Assembly (NCBI GenBank): GCA_946002055.1
Contig: CAMFYL010000005.1
Coordinates: 1-64,000, forward strand
Origin: an uncultured Roseburia sp.
GTDB lineage: Bacteria > Bacillota > Clostridia > Lachnospirales > Lachnospiraceae
DNA: 64,000 nt
Direction: 5' to 3'
Position numbers and translations under genes: made by a program. Below, in pieces: positions 18,290 to 26,723 of this stretch. The notes under the pieces were generated by a model. The model did no database searches, was not told the DNA's origin, and worked only from the letters and a program-made list of their open reading frames with translations. The number at the start of each line of letters is the position of its first letter. Within the stretch, counting starts at the first letter, position 1.

Positions 18290-19762
18290 TTACGATTGTT
18301 TCTTGTCTTCCAGTACCGGGCAGCCTCTCATCATAATCTGGGGACCGCCTTTTTTCGTGATGTAATCCTCAGTGATAATCACTTCACCAATATTGTCATC
18401 CTTTGGAATCTCGTACATAATATCCAGCATGAACTCTTCGATGATTGCTCGAAGGGCACGAGCCCCCAACTCTCTGCTCTTGGCCTCCTTGGCAATAGCA
18501 TGTAACGCCTCTTCCGTAAAATCAAGCTTCACCTCGTCAAGCTCTAACAGCTTCTGGTACTGCTTGATAATGGCATTCTTTGGCTCCTTTAAGATTCGAA
18601 CATACATATCCTCATCCAAAGCCTCTAAGGAGAACAGGATCGGGAGACGTCCCAAGAACTCAGGAATCATACCAAAGTTCTTCAAGTCCTCAACAGTGGC
18701 CTTCATCAGGATGTTCTCTTCCTTATCATATTTATCCTTCAAATCAGCCATAAATCCCATAGACGAGGATTTGTTTAATCTTTCTTTAACAATGTTCTCC
18801 AAATCCGGGAATGCCCCACCACAGATAAAGAGAATATTCTTGGTGTTAATCATGGTCATTGGAACCATTGCATTCTTGCTACTGGCACCAACAGGGACCT
18901 CTACTTCAGCCCCCTCTAAGAGCTTTAGCATACCCTGCTGAACAGACTCGCCACTAACATCCCGCTGGTTGGTGTTTTTCTTCTTTGCCAACTTGTCAAT
19001 CTCATCAATGAAAATGATACCCTGTTCGGCACGCTCCACATCATTGTCTGCGGCTGCCAAAAGCTTCGACACCACGCTTTCGATGTCATCACCGATATAG
19101 CCCGCCTCGGTAAGAGAAGTAGCATCGGTAATGGCAAGTGGTACATCAAGAAGTCTCGCTAAAGTCTTAACCAGATATGTCTTACCACTACCGGTAGGTC
19201 CAATCATTAACATGTTAGACTTTTCAATCTCAATCTCATCCATAGTATTGGTAGCCACCCGTTTGTAGTGATTATAAACAGCAACCGACATTACCTTTTT
19301 GGCATATTCCTGACCAACCACATACTCATCCAGCTCTGCCTTAATCTTATGAGGTGCCGGAATATTCTTAATATCTAGTACCGGAGTTTCTTTTTTCTCC
19401 TTTGGTTTTTTCTTCTTCAACTTCTGGGAGTTTGGCATATTGGGCATAAAGCCGCCCAAGTCCGAAAGATTAATCATACTGATATTTGGCATCTTGGTAA
19501 GATCTACATTGTTTAGGTTTGCGTTGTCTCCGCCGCCAAACCCAAAGCTTCCCATAGAATCAAAGGTCTTCTGCATACAATCATTACAGATACAAATATC
19601 CGTAGGAATATGAATCATCTTTCCTGCCACCGATTCCGGTCTACGGCAAATATAGCAGATATCCTCGTATTCATCTTTCTCTTTGTTCTCGTCCTCTACC
19701 TTTATTTCTTCATCAGAAGAGGCATCTATAATCTCTCTGAAGTCGTTATCTTGTTCTGACAT
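18290..19762 (-). CDS. clpX: ClpX-type AAA+ ATPase (divergent paralog)
   Basis: A 490-residue unfoldase resembling ClpX. A four-Cys N-terminal zinc domain (CYIC ... CNDC) follows a 30-residue acidic extension; then a Lys-rich linker; AAA+ module with Walker A MIGPTGSGKTYLV, Walker B GIIFIDEIDKLAK, pore loop AGYIGDD, sensor and C-terminal domains. Differences from canonical ClpX: the GYVG pore loop is GYIG, the RKH substrate loop is replaced by ASSKNAM, and the ClpP-docking IGF tripeptide appears as MGF. It is not next to clpP or tig. It may be a second ClpX with altered substrate choice. A TTGAGT-17-TATAAT promoter is just upstream. Confidence 0.88.
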   Translation of the reverse strand: MSEQDNDFREIIDASSDEEIKVEDENKEKDEYEDICYICRRPESVAGKMIHIPTDICICNDCMQKTFDSMGSFGFGGGDNANLNNVDLTKMPNISMINLSDLGGFMPNMPNSQKLKKKKPKEKKETPVLDIKNIPAPHKIKAELDEYVVGQEYAKKVMSVAVYNHYKRVATNTMDEIEIEKSNMLMIGPTGSGKTYLVKTLARLLDVPLAITDATSLTEAGYIGDDIESVVSKLLAAADNDVERAEQGIIFIDEIDKLAKKKNTNQRDVSGESVQQGMLKLLEGAEVEVPVGASSKNAMVPMTMINTKNILFICGGAFPDLENIVKERLNKSSSMGFMADLKDKYDKEENILMKATVEDLKNFGMIPEFLGRLPILFSLEALDEDMYVRILKEPKNAIIKQYQKLLELDEVKLDFTEEALHAIAKEAKSRELGARALRAIIEEFMLDIMYEIPKDDNIGEVIITEDYITKKGGPQIMMRGCPVLEDKKQS

Positions 19763-19821
19763 AATATCTCACTTTCTATAAAACGTATTTTCTCCATCCT
19801 ACTTTCAACGATACAAAGCCC

Positions 19822-19850
19822 ATTATAGACGAAAAAGAAGGGAAACTCAA
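19822..19850 (-). promoter_or_regulatory. Promoter of the clpX-like gene
   Basis: Minus strand TTGAGT (19845-19850), 17-nt spacer, TATAAT (19822-19827), 60 nt before the ATG. The -35 lies inside the terminator hairpin of the upstream operon. Confidence 0.6.
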
Positions 19851-19862
19851 CAGAGTTTCCCT
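19833..19862 (-). terminator. Terminator of the hydrolase/GDPD operon
   Basis: 10-bp stem AGGGAAACTC/GAGTTTCCCT (19839-19848, 19853-19862), four-base loop, then TCTTTTTC on the minus strand, 14 nt after the hydrolase stop codon. Confidence 0.8.
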
Positions 19863-19876
19863 GAAAAATTTGTGTT

Positions 19877-20863
19877 CTACTTGCCCTTGGGCATATTTTC
19901 TTCTAAAAAAGCAAAGATTTCTTTGTAATAAGGAATTCGCACATCTTCCGTTGCATTAAACACCTCATGCTTGGAAGTCGCGTAGTGAACCAGTCTTGTA
20001 TTCTTTGTTTCAGAAACAAATCGATCCTGTCCAGCAGGCTTTACCATACTATCAAGCCCCGCCTGAAATAACAAAATCGGTGCCACAACTTTATCCGCAT
20101 TCTTGTGGGCTTTTTTTATGGCCTTAATGGAAGCCCTGGTCCATGCGTAGGTTCCACCATAGCTTGTATAGTGTGGTTCTCTCTGACGTTCAGAGAACAC
20201 ATAGGCATACCGGGGTTCCGACGTACAACTGCTGGTGTTAAACACGTACACATTATCAAAGCCGTGCTGACCCGGCACATATTTCAAATCCCATCTTGCA
20301 ATGCGAGACCACAACACCAGAGCACTCACCGCCCACTCCGGCACATCCTTAAAGTTCATCTGTAAAAGTGGTGAGCTAAGAATTGCTGCCCGAAATACTT
20401 CCGGATGCTGTTCCAAATATAAGGTTGCAATGCAGCCTCCCATAGAATGAGCAAACAGGAAATAAGTGTTGGTCCTGCTCATTGGTTTTACCACCTGCTC
20501 CACAAGACCGTTTAAATCCTGCACATATTCCTGATAGTCGCGAACCACAACCCTGTCCAATTCTTCCACACATCTCTGAGAGAATCCGTGTCCGCGATAC
20601 TCCAAGAAAAATACAGAATACCCCATCTGATAAAAGTAGTACATCACCTCGTGGTATTTGCTGACAAATTCGCAAAAGCCGTGAGAGATCACCACTGACG
20701 CTCGCTCCTCTTCGTGGATGGCATAGTGATAGTGAATCCTTGTTCCATCCTGGCTGTCAAAGAATCCCTCTTGCAGTTTATTATGTACCCAAGGTTTGAT
20801 GACATTTTCTAATTTCTCCGAAAAATCATCCTCTCCTATAATCATATCTTCCTTAAATTGCAT
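19877..20863 (-). CDS. Alpha/beta hydrolase, serine aminopeptidase S33 / monoacylglycerol lipase type
   Basis: A 328-residue cytoplasmic alpha/beta hydrolase. The nucleophile Ser is in FLFAHSMGGCIATLYL; acid Asp in LFQAGLDSMV; His in TSKHEVFNATEDVR. An oxyanion-type SHGFCEF segment precedes. This pattern is that of lysophospholipase/monoacylglycerol lipase-like hydrolases. It overlaps by 11 bp the upstream glycerophosphodiesterase gene, so the pair may release fatty acid and then glycerol-3-phosphate from lysophospholipids; this pathway is inferred from adjacency. Confidence 0.85.
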   Translation of the reverse strand: MQFKEDMIIGEDDFSEKLENVIKPWVHNKLQEGFFDSQDGTRIHYHYAIHEEERASVVISHGFCEFVSKYHEVMYYFYQMGYSVFFLEYRGHGFSQRCVEELDRVVVRDYQEYVQDLNGLVEQVVKPMSRTNTYFLFAHSMGGCIATLYLEQHPEVFRAAILSSPLLQMNFKDVPEWAVSALVLWSRIARWDLKYVPGQHGFDNVYVFNTSSCTSEPRYAYVFSERQREPHYTSYGGTYAWTRASIKAIKKAHKNADKVVAPILLFQAGLDSMVKPAGQDRFVSETKNTRLVHYATSKHEVFNATEDVRIPYYKEIFAFLEENMPKGK

Positions 20864-21590
20864 CTACAATCTCCCTTGCCAAGTCCGGATAGTTGGTGAT
20901 AATAGCGTTAACGCCCAAATCGCAGCACTTCTTTATATGTTCTGCTTCATTTACCGTCCAGACATTTAAGAGCAAGCCCTTCTTATGGCACTCCTCAACA
21001 AAGCCCTCATACTGTAAGTTGTAGAGAGCCGGGTGCAACGCCTGCACGCCGTGCTTTACACCATACTCCGGCATGTCGATTGGTCCGTCTGCATATAAGA
21101 ATCCAACCGTAGCCTCTGGTGCCAACTGCTGAATGCGCTTTACGGTATAGTGGTTAAAGGAGGAATAACAAACCCTCCCTTCCATTCCCTTTTCCTTAGC
21201 CAGCGCCAAAATCTTCTCCTCAATTTCCTGATAGAAGTAGACACCTGTCTTAATCTCAATATTGATGAACAGCCCCGTTGGCTTTAACAAGTCAAAAACC
21301 TCTGCCATAGTAGGAATATCCGCCCACTCCACCTCTGGCTTTGTCTTGTTGTAATTAAACTGACGCAATTCATCTAAGGTATAATCCCTTACATTTCCCT
21401 TTCCATTACTGGTTCTGTCAATGGTCTCATCGTGGATGACCACAATCTGATTATCCTTTGTCAGCTGAATGTCAAGTTCTACGCCATCTGCCCCCATATC
21501 AGCAGCCATCTGAAAGGCTGCCAATGTATTTTCCGGAGCATGTCCGCTGGCACCTCGATGTGCCCACACCAATGGTTTTGTCTGTTTCAT
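20853..21590 (-). CDS. Glycerophosphodiester phosphodiesterase
   Basis: A 245-residue GDPD TIM-barrel enzyme that cleaves glycerophosphodiesters to glycerol-3-phosphate and an alcohol. Seen: AHRGASGHAPENTLAAF (metal/catalytic His-Arg and Glu), GVELDIQLTKDNQIVVIHDE (catalytic Glu, Asp, His) and the GDPD insertion region. There is no signal peptide, so it is a cytoplasmic UgpQ-like form. It sits in a tight three-gene run: MFS transporter, then this gene 18 bp later, then a lipase overlapping its end; the transporter could bring in the substrate. Confidence 0.93.
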   Translation of the reverse strand: MKQTKPLVWAHRGASGHAPENTLAAFQMAADMGADGVELDIQLTKDNQIVVIHDETIDRTSNGKGNVRDYTLDELRQFNYNKTKPEVEWADIPTMAEVFDLLKPTGLFINIEIKTGVYFYQEIEEKILALAKEKGMEGRVCYSSFNHYTVKRIQQLAPEATVGFLYADGPIDMPEYGVKHGVQALHPALYNLQYEGFVEECHKKGLLLNVWTVNEAEHIKKCCDLGVNAIITNYPDLAREIVDAI

Positions 21591-21608
21591 ATCAAATCTC
21601 CTCCCGGA

Positions 21609-22955
21609 TTAATCCATTTCCTCAAATGCTGCAAGACCCTTCTTTGCTTCCACTTTTCCATCACCATGTTTTACAAACTGCATGGTAACAAAGGCCAATG
21701 CCATAAAGACAAAGGCATATGGGAAGAAAGTACCATATCCCACATAGCGTAGCAATGCACCGCAAAGGATCGGTGTTACAATCTGTGCACTCATACTGAA
21801 TGTATAATAATATCCTGTAAACTTACCTACATCAGATCCCTTACACATCTCAATTACCATGGGCAAAGAGTTAACGTTAATAAATGCCCATCCCATACCC
21901 ACGACAAACAAGAGAATATAGAAGAAAATGGTCTCCTTCATTGTAAAGGTTCCTGAGAAAGTCAAATAGAAAATAAAACTTGCCACAAAACAAGTTGCCA
22001 TCAATGCGACACCGAGAAGAATGGTTTTCTTTCTACCAATCTTAGCTGCAAGTGCACCAGATGGAATATAGCAAAGAATAGCTCCACCTGTAGCAATTGT
22101 AAGGAACATATTAGCACTACCAAGTGCCAGGCCCCACTCTACATTTGCAAAAGTAGTAAACCATGTCTCAAGTGCGTTGTATGCAATAAACCAAAGAGCT
22201 ACAGAAATCAAAATAAACGCCAAAGATCTCTTAACATCCTTAGGAAGTTCGTTGTTGCCGGAGCCATCATCCTCTGTCAAATCCCACTCCGGATGAGCAG
22301 CTTCCACATCTGCCATCTCCTTGGAAAGTTTTACCTCGTCCACTGTAATCATAACAATACAAAGAGCTGCTAACATAATTCCTGCCACAATCAAAAACAG
22401 TAGGAAATAATTTACATGCTCCAAGCCGGCAACCTTGGAAGAAGAATACAAAACACTGGAAATCAAAAGATACAGGATACCACCCACGGCACCCATTAAG
22501 TTGATAATAGCGTTAGCCTGACTGCGAAGTGGCTTTGGTGTAATGTCCGGCATCAAAGCAACAGCCGGGCTTCTGTATGTACCCATGGCAACCAGCAACG
22601 CTCCTAAGATTCCCACAAACAGAATCTCTTTGCCCAAAGATGGATTTGCAAAATAGCTGTTGTCAATCAATGGCAACATTAACATTAGAATCACTGCTGC
22701 AATGGTTCCAAAGAGAATAAATGGTTTTCTACGACCCATCTTATTCTTGCAACGATCTGAAATACCACCAAAAAGCGGCAGCAGGAACAATCCCAACACG
22801 TTATCGGCAGCCATAATGGCACCGGTAATGGTTTCGTTCATATTGAAGGTGCTCTTCAAAATCAACGGAACAATTCCGTTATACATTTGCCAAAATGCAC
22901 AGATGGAAAGAAATGCAAACCCCACCTGTATGGTTTTCTTTGTGTCAAGTTTCAT
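21609..22955 (-). CDS. MFS transporter (SLC45/sugar-type)
   Basis: A 448-residue, 12-helix major facilitator. The loop between helices 2 and 3 carries GGISDRCKNKMGRRKPFILFG, here split as GGISDRCKNKMGRR and KPFILFG, which resembles SLC45/GPH-like transporters. The second half has GALAAKIGRKKTILLG. The ATG at 22955 with AGGGGG about 10 nt upstream was preferred to an upstream in-frame start. It precedes GDPD and lipase genes, so glycerophosphodiesters or a related carbon source could be its substrate, but this is inference. It is divergent from a small hydrolase, with three TTTACACA repeats in the shared promoter region. Confidence 0.85.
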   Translation of the reverse strand: MKLDTKKTIQVGFAFLSICAFWQMYNGIVPLILKSTFNMNETITGAIMAADNVLGLFLLPLFGGISDRCKNKMGRRKPFILFGTIAAVILMLMLPLIDNSYFANPSLGKEILFVGILGALLVAMGTYRSPAVALMPDITPKPLRSQANAIINLMGAVGGILYLLISSVLYSSSKVAGLEHVNYFLLFLIVAGIMLAALCIVMITVDEVKLSKEMADVEAAHPEWDLTEDDGSGNNELPKDVKRSLAFILISVALWFIAYNALETWFTTFANVEWGLALGSANMFLTIATGGAILCYIPSGALAAKIGRKKTILLGVALMATCFVASFIFYLTFSGTFTMKETIFFYILLFVVGMGWAFINVNSLPMVIEMCKGSDVGKFTGYYYTFSMSAQIVTPILCGALLRYVGYGTFFPYAFVFMALAFVTMQFVKHGDGKVEAKKGLAAFEEMD

Positions 22956-23020
22956 ATTTGTAATACCCCCTAAAATTTTACGAGCAGGCATTCTCCCTTC
23001 CTGCTTCAGACAATATGGTC

Positions 23021-23049
23021 ATTATAGCATTTTACACAGTTGTCGTAAA
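23021..23049 (-). promoter_or_regulatory. Promoter of the MFS-GDPD-lipase operon
   Basis: Minus strand TTTACG (23044-23049), 17-nt spacer ending in TGC, TATAAT (23021-23026). Confidence 0.6.
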
Positions 23050-23104
23050 GGCAAAACAAGCAATTACACCAAAGTTTTACACAGAATTTTTTCTTTTTTA
23101 CACA
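23031..23104. promoter_or_regulatory. Three TTTACACA direct repeats between divergent promoters
   Basis: Exact octamers at 23031-23038, 23076-23083 and 23097-23104, with a related ATTACACC at 23063-23070. The first lies inside the spacer of the minus promoter; the last two are 21 bp apart, two helical turns. A regulator binding site is plausible. Confidence 0.4.
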
Positions 23105-23121
23105 AATGTCACAAAGGGGAA

Positions 23122-23150
23122 TTGTTCTATCAGAAAAGAAATGGTACACT
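23122..23150 (+). promoter_or_regulatory. Promoter of the small hydrolase
   Basis: TTGTTC (23122-23127), 17-nt spacer, TACACT (23145-23150), 34 nt before the ATG. Confidence 0.55.
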
Positions 23151-23183
23151 TGGATTACTTGAGAAGAAATCGAGGTGTCGTCT

Positions 23184-23828
23184 ATGTACATACAATTAAA
23201 TGGACAGGTATTATTATATGAAAAGACGGGAGAAGGTTCGCCGGTAATTCTGCTTCACGGCAACGGGGAATCCCATGAGATTTTTGACAAGCTCGTCCCT
23301 GGCTTGGCAAATAGCCATACGGTATATGCCATAGACAGCCGGGGACAGGGAGGAAGCGCCACACCCAAGTCCTATCACTATGCAGATATGGCACAGGATG
23401 TGGTAAACTTTATCACATCCTTAGAGATAAAAAAGCCCATCCTCTGTGGCTACAGTGATGGGGGGATTGTTGCACTTATAGTTGCCATGGAGCACAGCGA
23501 ATTACTGTCATCTATTGTAGTCTGCGGTGCTAATTTAAGCCCTGCCGGACTTACCGGAAAAGCCCGTAGAGAAATCAAATCAGCGTATAAAAAAACAGGG
23601 AATCCTCTTGTGGGTATGATGCTGGAAGAACCAAACATCTCGCCGGAATCCCTGTCTAAGATTACTGTTCCCGCTATCGTCTGCGCAGGCAGCAAGGATA
23701 TCATAAAGCCAAAGGAAACACAAACCATTGCGGTTCACATTCCAAACGCAAAGCTTCACATCTTTGAGGGTGAAACCCACGGCAGTTATGTAGTTGGAAG
23801 TGATAAACTGCTGGAAGTAATTCAATAG
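23184..23828 (+). CDS. Alpha/beta hydrolase (small)
   Basis: A 214-residue cytoplasmic alpha/beta hydrolase. Nucleophile Ser in LCGYSDGGIVALI, acid Asp in CAGSKDIIKP and His in GETHGSYVVG; oxyanion motif HGNGES. The lid region is very short. The substrate is unknown. The start was set at the ATG at 23184 (MYIQLNG) with GAGGTG upstream rather than a GTG three codons earlier. It is divergent from the MFS operon and convergent with dapB, 30 bp apart. Confidence 0.85.
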   Translation: MYIQLNGQVLLYEKTGEGSPVILLHGNGESHEIFDKLVPGLANSHTVYAIDSRGQGGSATPKSYHYADMAQDVVNFITSLEIKKPILCGYSDGGIVALIVAMEHSELLSSIVVCGANLSPAGLTGKARREIKSAYKKTGNPLVGMMLEEPNISPESLSKITVPAIVCAGSKDIIKPKETQTIAVHIPNAKLHIFEGETHGSYVVGSDKLLEVIQ

Positions 23829-23858
23829 GGACAGTGACGCCAATGGCCTTTTTTCATT

Positions 23859-24620
23859 CTAATGGCTGGCAATAACATCCTTCATATCGTAAAGTCCTGC
23901 CGGCTTGCCCTTTAAGAACTTGGCAGCTTCCATAGCACCTTTGCCAAAAACACCCTTGGAGTATGCCGTATGCTGAATGGTAATCACTTCGTCGGTGCCT
24001 GCAAAAATCACGTCATGTTCACCTACGATATTACCACCGCGAACAGCGGAAATACCGATTTCTTTCTTCTCACGCTTCTTGCGCTCCTGACTACGGTCAT
24101 ACTTATATTCATATTCGTTGTTCAACTCTTCGTTGATGGCATCTGCAAGAGCAATGGCTGTTCCACTAGGAGCATCCAGCTTCTGGTTGTGATGCTTCTC
24201 TACAATCTCAATATCAAATCCTGCTTCTGCAAACACAGCTGTTGCCTTCTTCACCAAATCCATCAAAGTATTAATTCCCAAGGACATATTGGCAGAGCGC
24301 AAAATGGGAACTGTCTTAGACACTTCCTCCACTCTTGTAAGCTGTTCTTCGCTAAGGCCTGTAGTACAAAGTACCACCGGCATCTTAGTCTCTCGGCAAT
24401 AGTCAAGCAAACCGTCTACCGCCTTGGCATTACAGAAATCAATAATCACATCTGCTTCCACATCACAGTCTCTCAAGCTTGCAAACACAGGATAATCGTT
24501 TTTGATTCCGTCGTACAAATCAATCCCTGCCACTATTTCAATATTATCGTCCTCTTTACAAAGACCTGTAATCACTTGCCCCATATGGCCATTACAGCCA
24601 TGCATAATCACTCTTGTCAT
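23859..24620 (-). CDS. dapB: 4-hydroxy-tetrahydrodipicolinate reductase
   Basis: NAD(P)H-dependent reduction in the diaminopimelate/lysine pathway. 253 residues. The N-terminal nucleotide fold has MHGCNGHMGQVITGL; the catalytic signature EKHHNQKLDAPSGTAIAL holds the His and Lys of the active site. GAGGAAAC precedes the ATG at 24620. It lies 258 bp downstream of dapA on the same strand, separated by a structured repeat, so both are probably expressed from the lysine-riboswitch-controlled promoter. Confidence 0.95.
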   Translation of the reverse strand: MTRVIMHGCNGHMGQVITGLCKEDDNIEIVAGIDLYDGIKNDYPVFASLRDCDVEADVIIDFCNAKAVDGLLDYCRETKMPVVLCTTGLSEEQLTRVEEVSKTVPILRSANMSLGINTLMDLVKKATAVFAEAGFDIEIVEKHHNQKLDAPSGTAIALADAINEELNNEYEYKYDRSQERKKREKKEIGISAVRGGNIVGEHDVIFAGTDEVITIQHTAYSKGVFGKGAMEAAKFLKGKPAGLYDMKDVIASH

Positions 24621-24692
24621 ATGTTTCCTCACTCTTTCTCAATGATACGGCAGTCCACATTCGGCAACCTGTATTGAGTTATTCTAACGAAA

Positions 24693-24836
24693 GTTGTGCA
24701 AAGTCTAACCATTTCACCGCAAGGGTACTTTTGGCGCGGTCGGTACTTAGGTGGTACGCAGTAGCACCTTACGTACCGCTACCAGCGTCCAAGTAGCGAA
24801 AGCGTGCCCGGCGGGGAACGGTTAGCTTTGTACAAC
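24693..24836. repeat. Structured intergenic repeat, copy B
   Basis: Second copy of the element at 8700-8839, in inverse orientation. Terminal stem 24693-24713 with 24816-24836 (GTTGTRCAAAG...CTAACC). The core includes GGTACTTAGGTGG, CACCTTACGTACCGC and CGTCCAAGTAGCG segments shared with copy A. It sits between dapA and dapB. Terminal arms differ from copy A yet still pair. Confidence 0.85.
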
Positions 24837-24878
24837 GCATTGTTGTTATCACCTAAATCTAGTATGTGTCAATTAAAA

Positions 24879-25763
24879 CTACAATAATCCGTATTTCTTC
24901 ATCTCCTGCTCAAGGACTGCTGCCGCTGCATCCCCCATATCGCACAGAGGTGCACGAAGGGATCCAACATTCATGCCCATAAGGTTCATAGCCTTCTTGA
25001 CCGGAATTGGGTTTACCTCGCTAAAGAGGGCATCCACAAGGGCTAAGGATTTCATCTGTAACTCCACTGCCTTTTCCCAATCACCTGCCAAGTAGCTGGC
25101 CACCATATCATGGGTCTGCTGTGGAGCGATGTTGGCAATCACAGAGATGACACCGATACCACCAATGGAAAGAAGTGGTACTACAAGGCCATCCTCACCG
25201 GAATACATCTCAAGCTTACCATCACAGAGATTCAATGTTTTGGAAGCCTGTGCCATATTTCCGGTAGCTTCTTTCAACCCTACAATATTGTCATTCTCTT
25301 TTACAAGAGTTGCCACTGTCTCCGGCAAAAGGTTACATCCGGTTCTACCGGGTACGTTATACAGAATAATTGGTAATTTTGTCTCGCTGGCAATCTGGCT
25401 GTAATGAGAAATCAAACCTGCCTGTGTTGCCTTGTTGTAATAAGGAGTTACGATCAGTGCTCCGTCTGCACCATCCTCTTCCGCTTCCTTTGTGAGCTGG
25501 ATGGCTGTGCGTGTGCAATTAGAGCCGGTTCCTGCCACAACAGGAATGCGGTGCTTCGTAAAGTCCACTGCTGCTTTGATTACATTGCGGTGTTCCTCCA
25601 TGGTAAGAGTTGAGCTCTCACCTGTTGTGCCGGCAATGATAATACAGTCGGTACCATTTGCCACGTGGAACTCAATCAATTCCTCAAGTTTGTCATAGTT
25701 AACATCCAAATTGTCTTTCATAGGTGTTACAATCGCTACACCTGAACCTGTAAAAATCGCCAT
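24879..25763 (-). CDS. dapA: 4-hydroxy-tetrahydrodipicolinate synthase
   Basis: Condenses pyruvate and aspartate semialdehyde, the first dedicated step to diaminopimelate and lysine. 294-residue TIM barrel. Schiff-base Lys is in GLKEATGNM; Tyr of the relay is in ILYNVPGRTG; TTGESSTL carries the Thr pair. The ATG at 25763 with AAGGAGGAGAATAGT before it was chosen over an upstream in-frame start that would run into the leader. A lysine riboswitch and terminator precede it. Confidence 0.97.
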   Translation of the reverse strand: MAIFTGSGVAIVTPMKDNLDVNYDKLEELIEFHVANGTDCIIIAGTTGESSTLTMEEHRNVIKAAVDFTKHRIPVVAGTGSNCTRTAIQLTKEAEEDGADGALIVTPYYNKATQAGLISHYSQIASETKLPIILYNVPGRTGCNLLPETVATLVKENDNIVGLKEATGNMAQASKTLNLCDGKLEMYSGEDGLVVPLLSIGGIGVISVIANIAPQQTHDMVASYLAGDWEKAVELQMKSLALVDALFSEVNPIPVKKAMNLMGMNVGSLRAPLCDMGDAAAAVLEQEMKKYGLL

Positions 25764-25830
25764 ACTATTCTCCTCCTTATTACAGTATATGCGGGCCGAT
25801 ACCATCGGCAATCTCTCACTGTTAAATAGA

Positions 25831-25853
25831 AAAACCAGCTCATACGGAGCTGG
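25831..25853 (-). terminator. Riboswitch expression-platform terminator of dapA
   Basis: Minus strand CCAGCT/AGCTGG stem (25835-25840, 25848-25853), extended by flanking pairs, followed by TTTTTCTATTT. It lies between the lysine aptamer and dapA. Confidence 0.85.
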
Positions 25854-25861
25854 TCATGTAA

Positions 25862-26045
25862 TCATAACGTTGATAGCTCCCCATTCCACACCGGAATGAC
25901 AGTCACAAGCCTATTAAGCTTGCGCCCAAGCACACATCCACAGAATATGTGTCCTTTCGGCGTGCCTCCCTTTCCTCCACCATCATCTGTGTCTGCCACA
26001 TCCTGTGGAATACTAATGATTTACGCAACCTCTACCTTCTTATTT
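25862..26045 (-). promoter_or_regulatory. Lysine riboswitch (L box)
   Basis: On the minus strand the region carries the conserved lysine aptamer blocks in order: GGTAGAGGTTGCG (26024-26036), GGTGGAGGAAAGGGAGGC with CACGCCGAAAGG, the stem around CACATATTCTGTGGATGTGTG, split here as CACATATTCTG and TGGATGTGTG, the arm TTGGGCGCAAGCTTAATAGG, and closing GGGGAGCTATC (25871-25882). GGTAG/CTATC form helix P1. A terminator hairpin follows before dapA. High lysine should stop transcription of dapA (and probably dapB). Confidence 0.93.
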
Positions 26046-26053
26046 ACTCATAA

Positions 26054-26082
26054 ACTATATCATTATGAGATTTTCTTGTCAA
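26054..26082 (-). promoter_or_regulatory. Promoter of the lysine riboswitch / dapA transcript
   Basis: Minus strand TTGACA (26077-26082), 17-nt spacer, TATAGT (26054-26059), just upstream of the aptamer. Confidence 0.8.
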
Positions 26083-26125
26083 TGCCTGCATAGGGCTGTC
26101 TTTTCCCTTTGGGAATATAACAAAA

Positions 26126-26158
26126 TAGTCACCAGCCGGAAAGTCCGGTTGGTGACTA
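26126..26158 (-). terminator. Terminator of cobA
   Basis: 14-bp stem (26126-26139 with 26145-26158), five-base loop, then TTTTGTTAT on the minus strand, 11 nt after the cobA stop. Confidence 0.85.
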
Positions 26159-26169
26159 CGGTTTATGCA

Positions 26170-26655
26170 TTATTCAGTTTTCTCCGGCACAATGTTCAGC
26201 ACACTGTCTGCCATATCAAAGATTTCTTTCGGACAGTTTCGTCCTGTCAGAATTACTTCTGTATATAAAGACTTGGCACGCAGGATTTCGACAATCTGCT
26301 CAATGGTTGCCATTCCTTCCTCAACCAATCCAAGAACCTCGTCAAGTACCAGAAAATCGCACTCTCCTGTTACCAGCGTCTTCTTTACGAAATTCAATCC
26401 ATTCTGGATATTCATCTTCTGTTCCTGCTTTTCTTCCTCACTCATAGCATCAAAGCCTTCCGCGCAGCGTTCAAAACGGAACACCTTCACCTCCGGCTCC
26501 AGTCTTTTCAAAAATTCACTATTCAACTGTCCCTTCATAAACTGGACAACATATGCATTCTTCCCATCTCCAGCGCCACGAATGGCATTTCCAAGAGCAG
26601 CCGATGACTTGCCACGGCCCTCTCCATAATAAATCTGAATACTTCCTTTTTCCAT
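26170..26655 (-). CDS. cobA: Cob(I)yrinic acid a,c-diamide adenosyltransferase (CobA/BtuR type)
   Basis: Transfers the adenosyl group of ATP to corrinoid to make adenosylcobamide. 161 residues. The P-loop is IYYGEGRGKSSAALG (Ser where Thr is common); VVQFMKGQ, FLVLDEVLGLVEEGM and LTGRNCPKEIFDMAD are family blocks. The ATG at 26655 has AGGAGGG upstream. Neighbours are not cobalamin genes; no B12 riboswitch is seen. Confidence 0.92.
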   Translation of the reverse strand: MEKGSIQIYYGEGRGKSSAALGNAIRGAGDGKNAYVVQFMKGQLNSEFLKRLEPEVKVFRFERCAEGFDAMSEEEKQEQKMNIQNGLNFVKKTLVTGECDFLVLDEVLGLVEEGMATIEQIVEILRAKSLYTEVILTGRNCPKEIFDMADSVLNIVPEKTE

Positions 26656-26723
26656 ATACCCTCCTTTGTGCCATAATCGCACAACGTGGGCAAATCATAC
26701 CACAATTTTGCAATTATGGCAAA

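Noticed and set aside
24614..24796. 60-codon plus-strand frame ending in structured repeat B
   Set aside because: It crosses from dapB antisense into repeat DNA, with no ribosome site; explained by the repeat.
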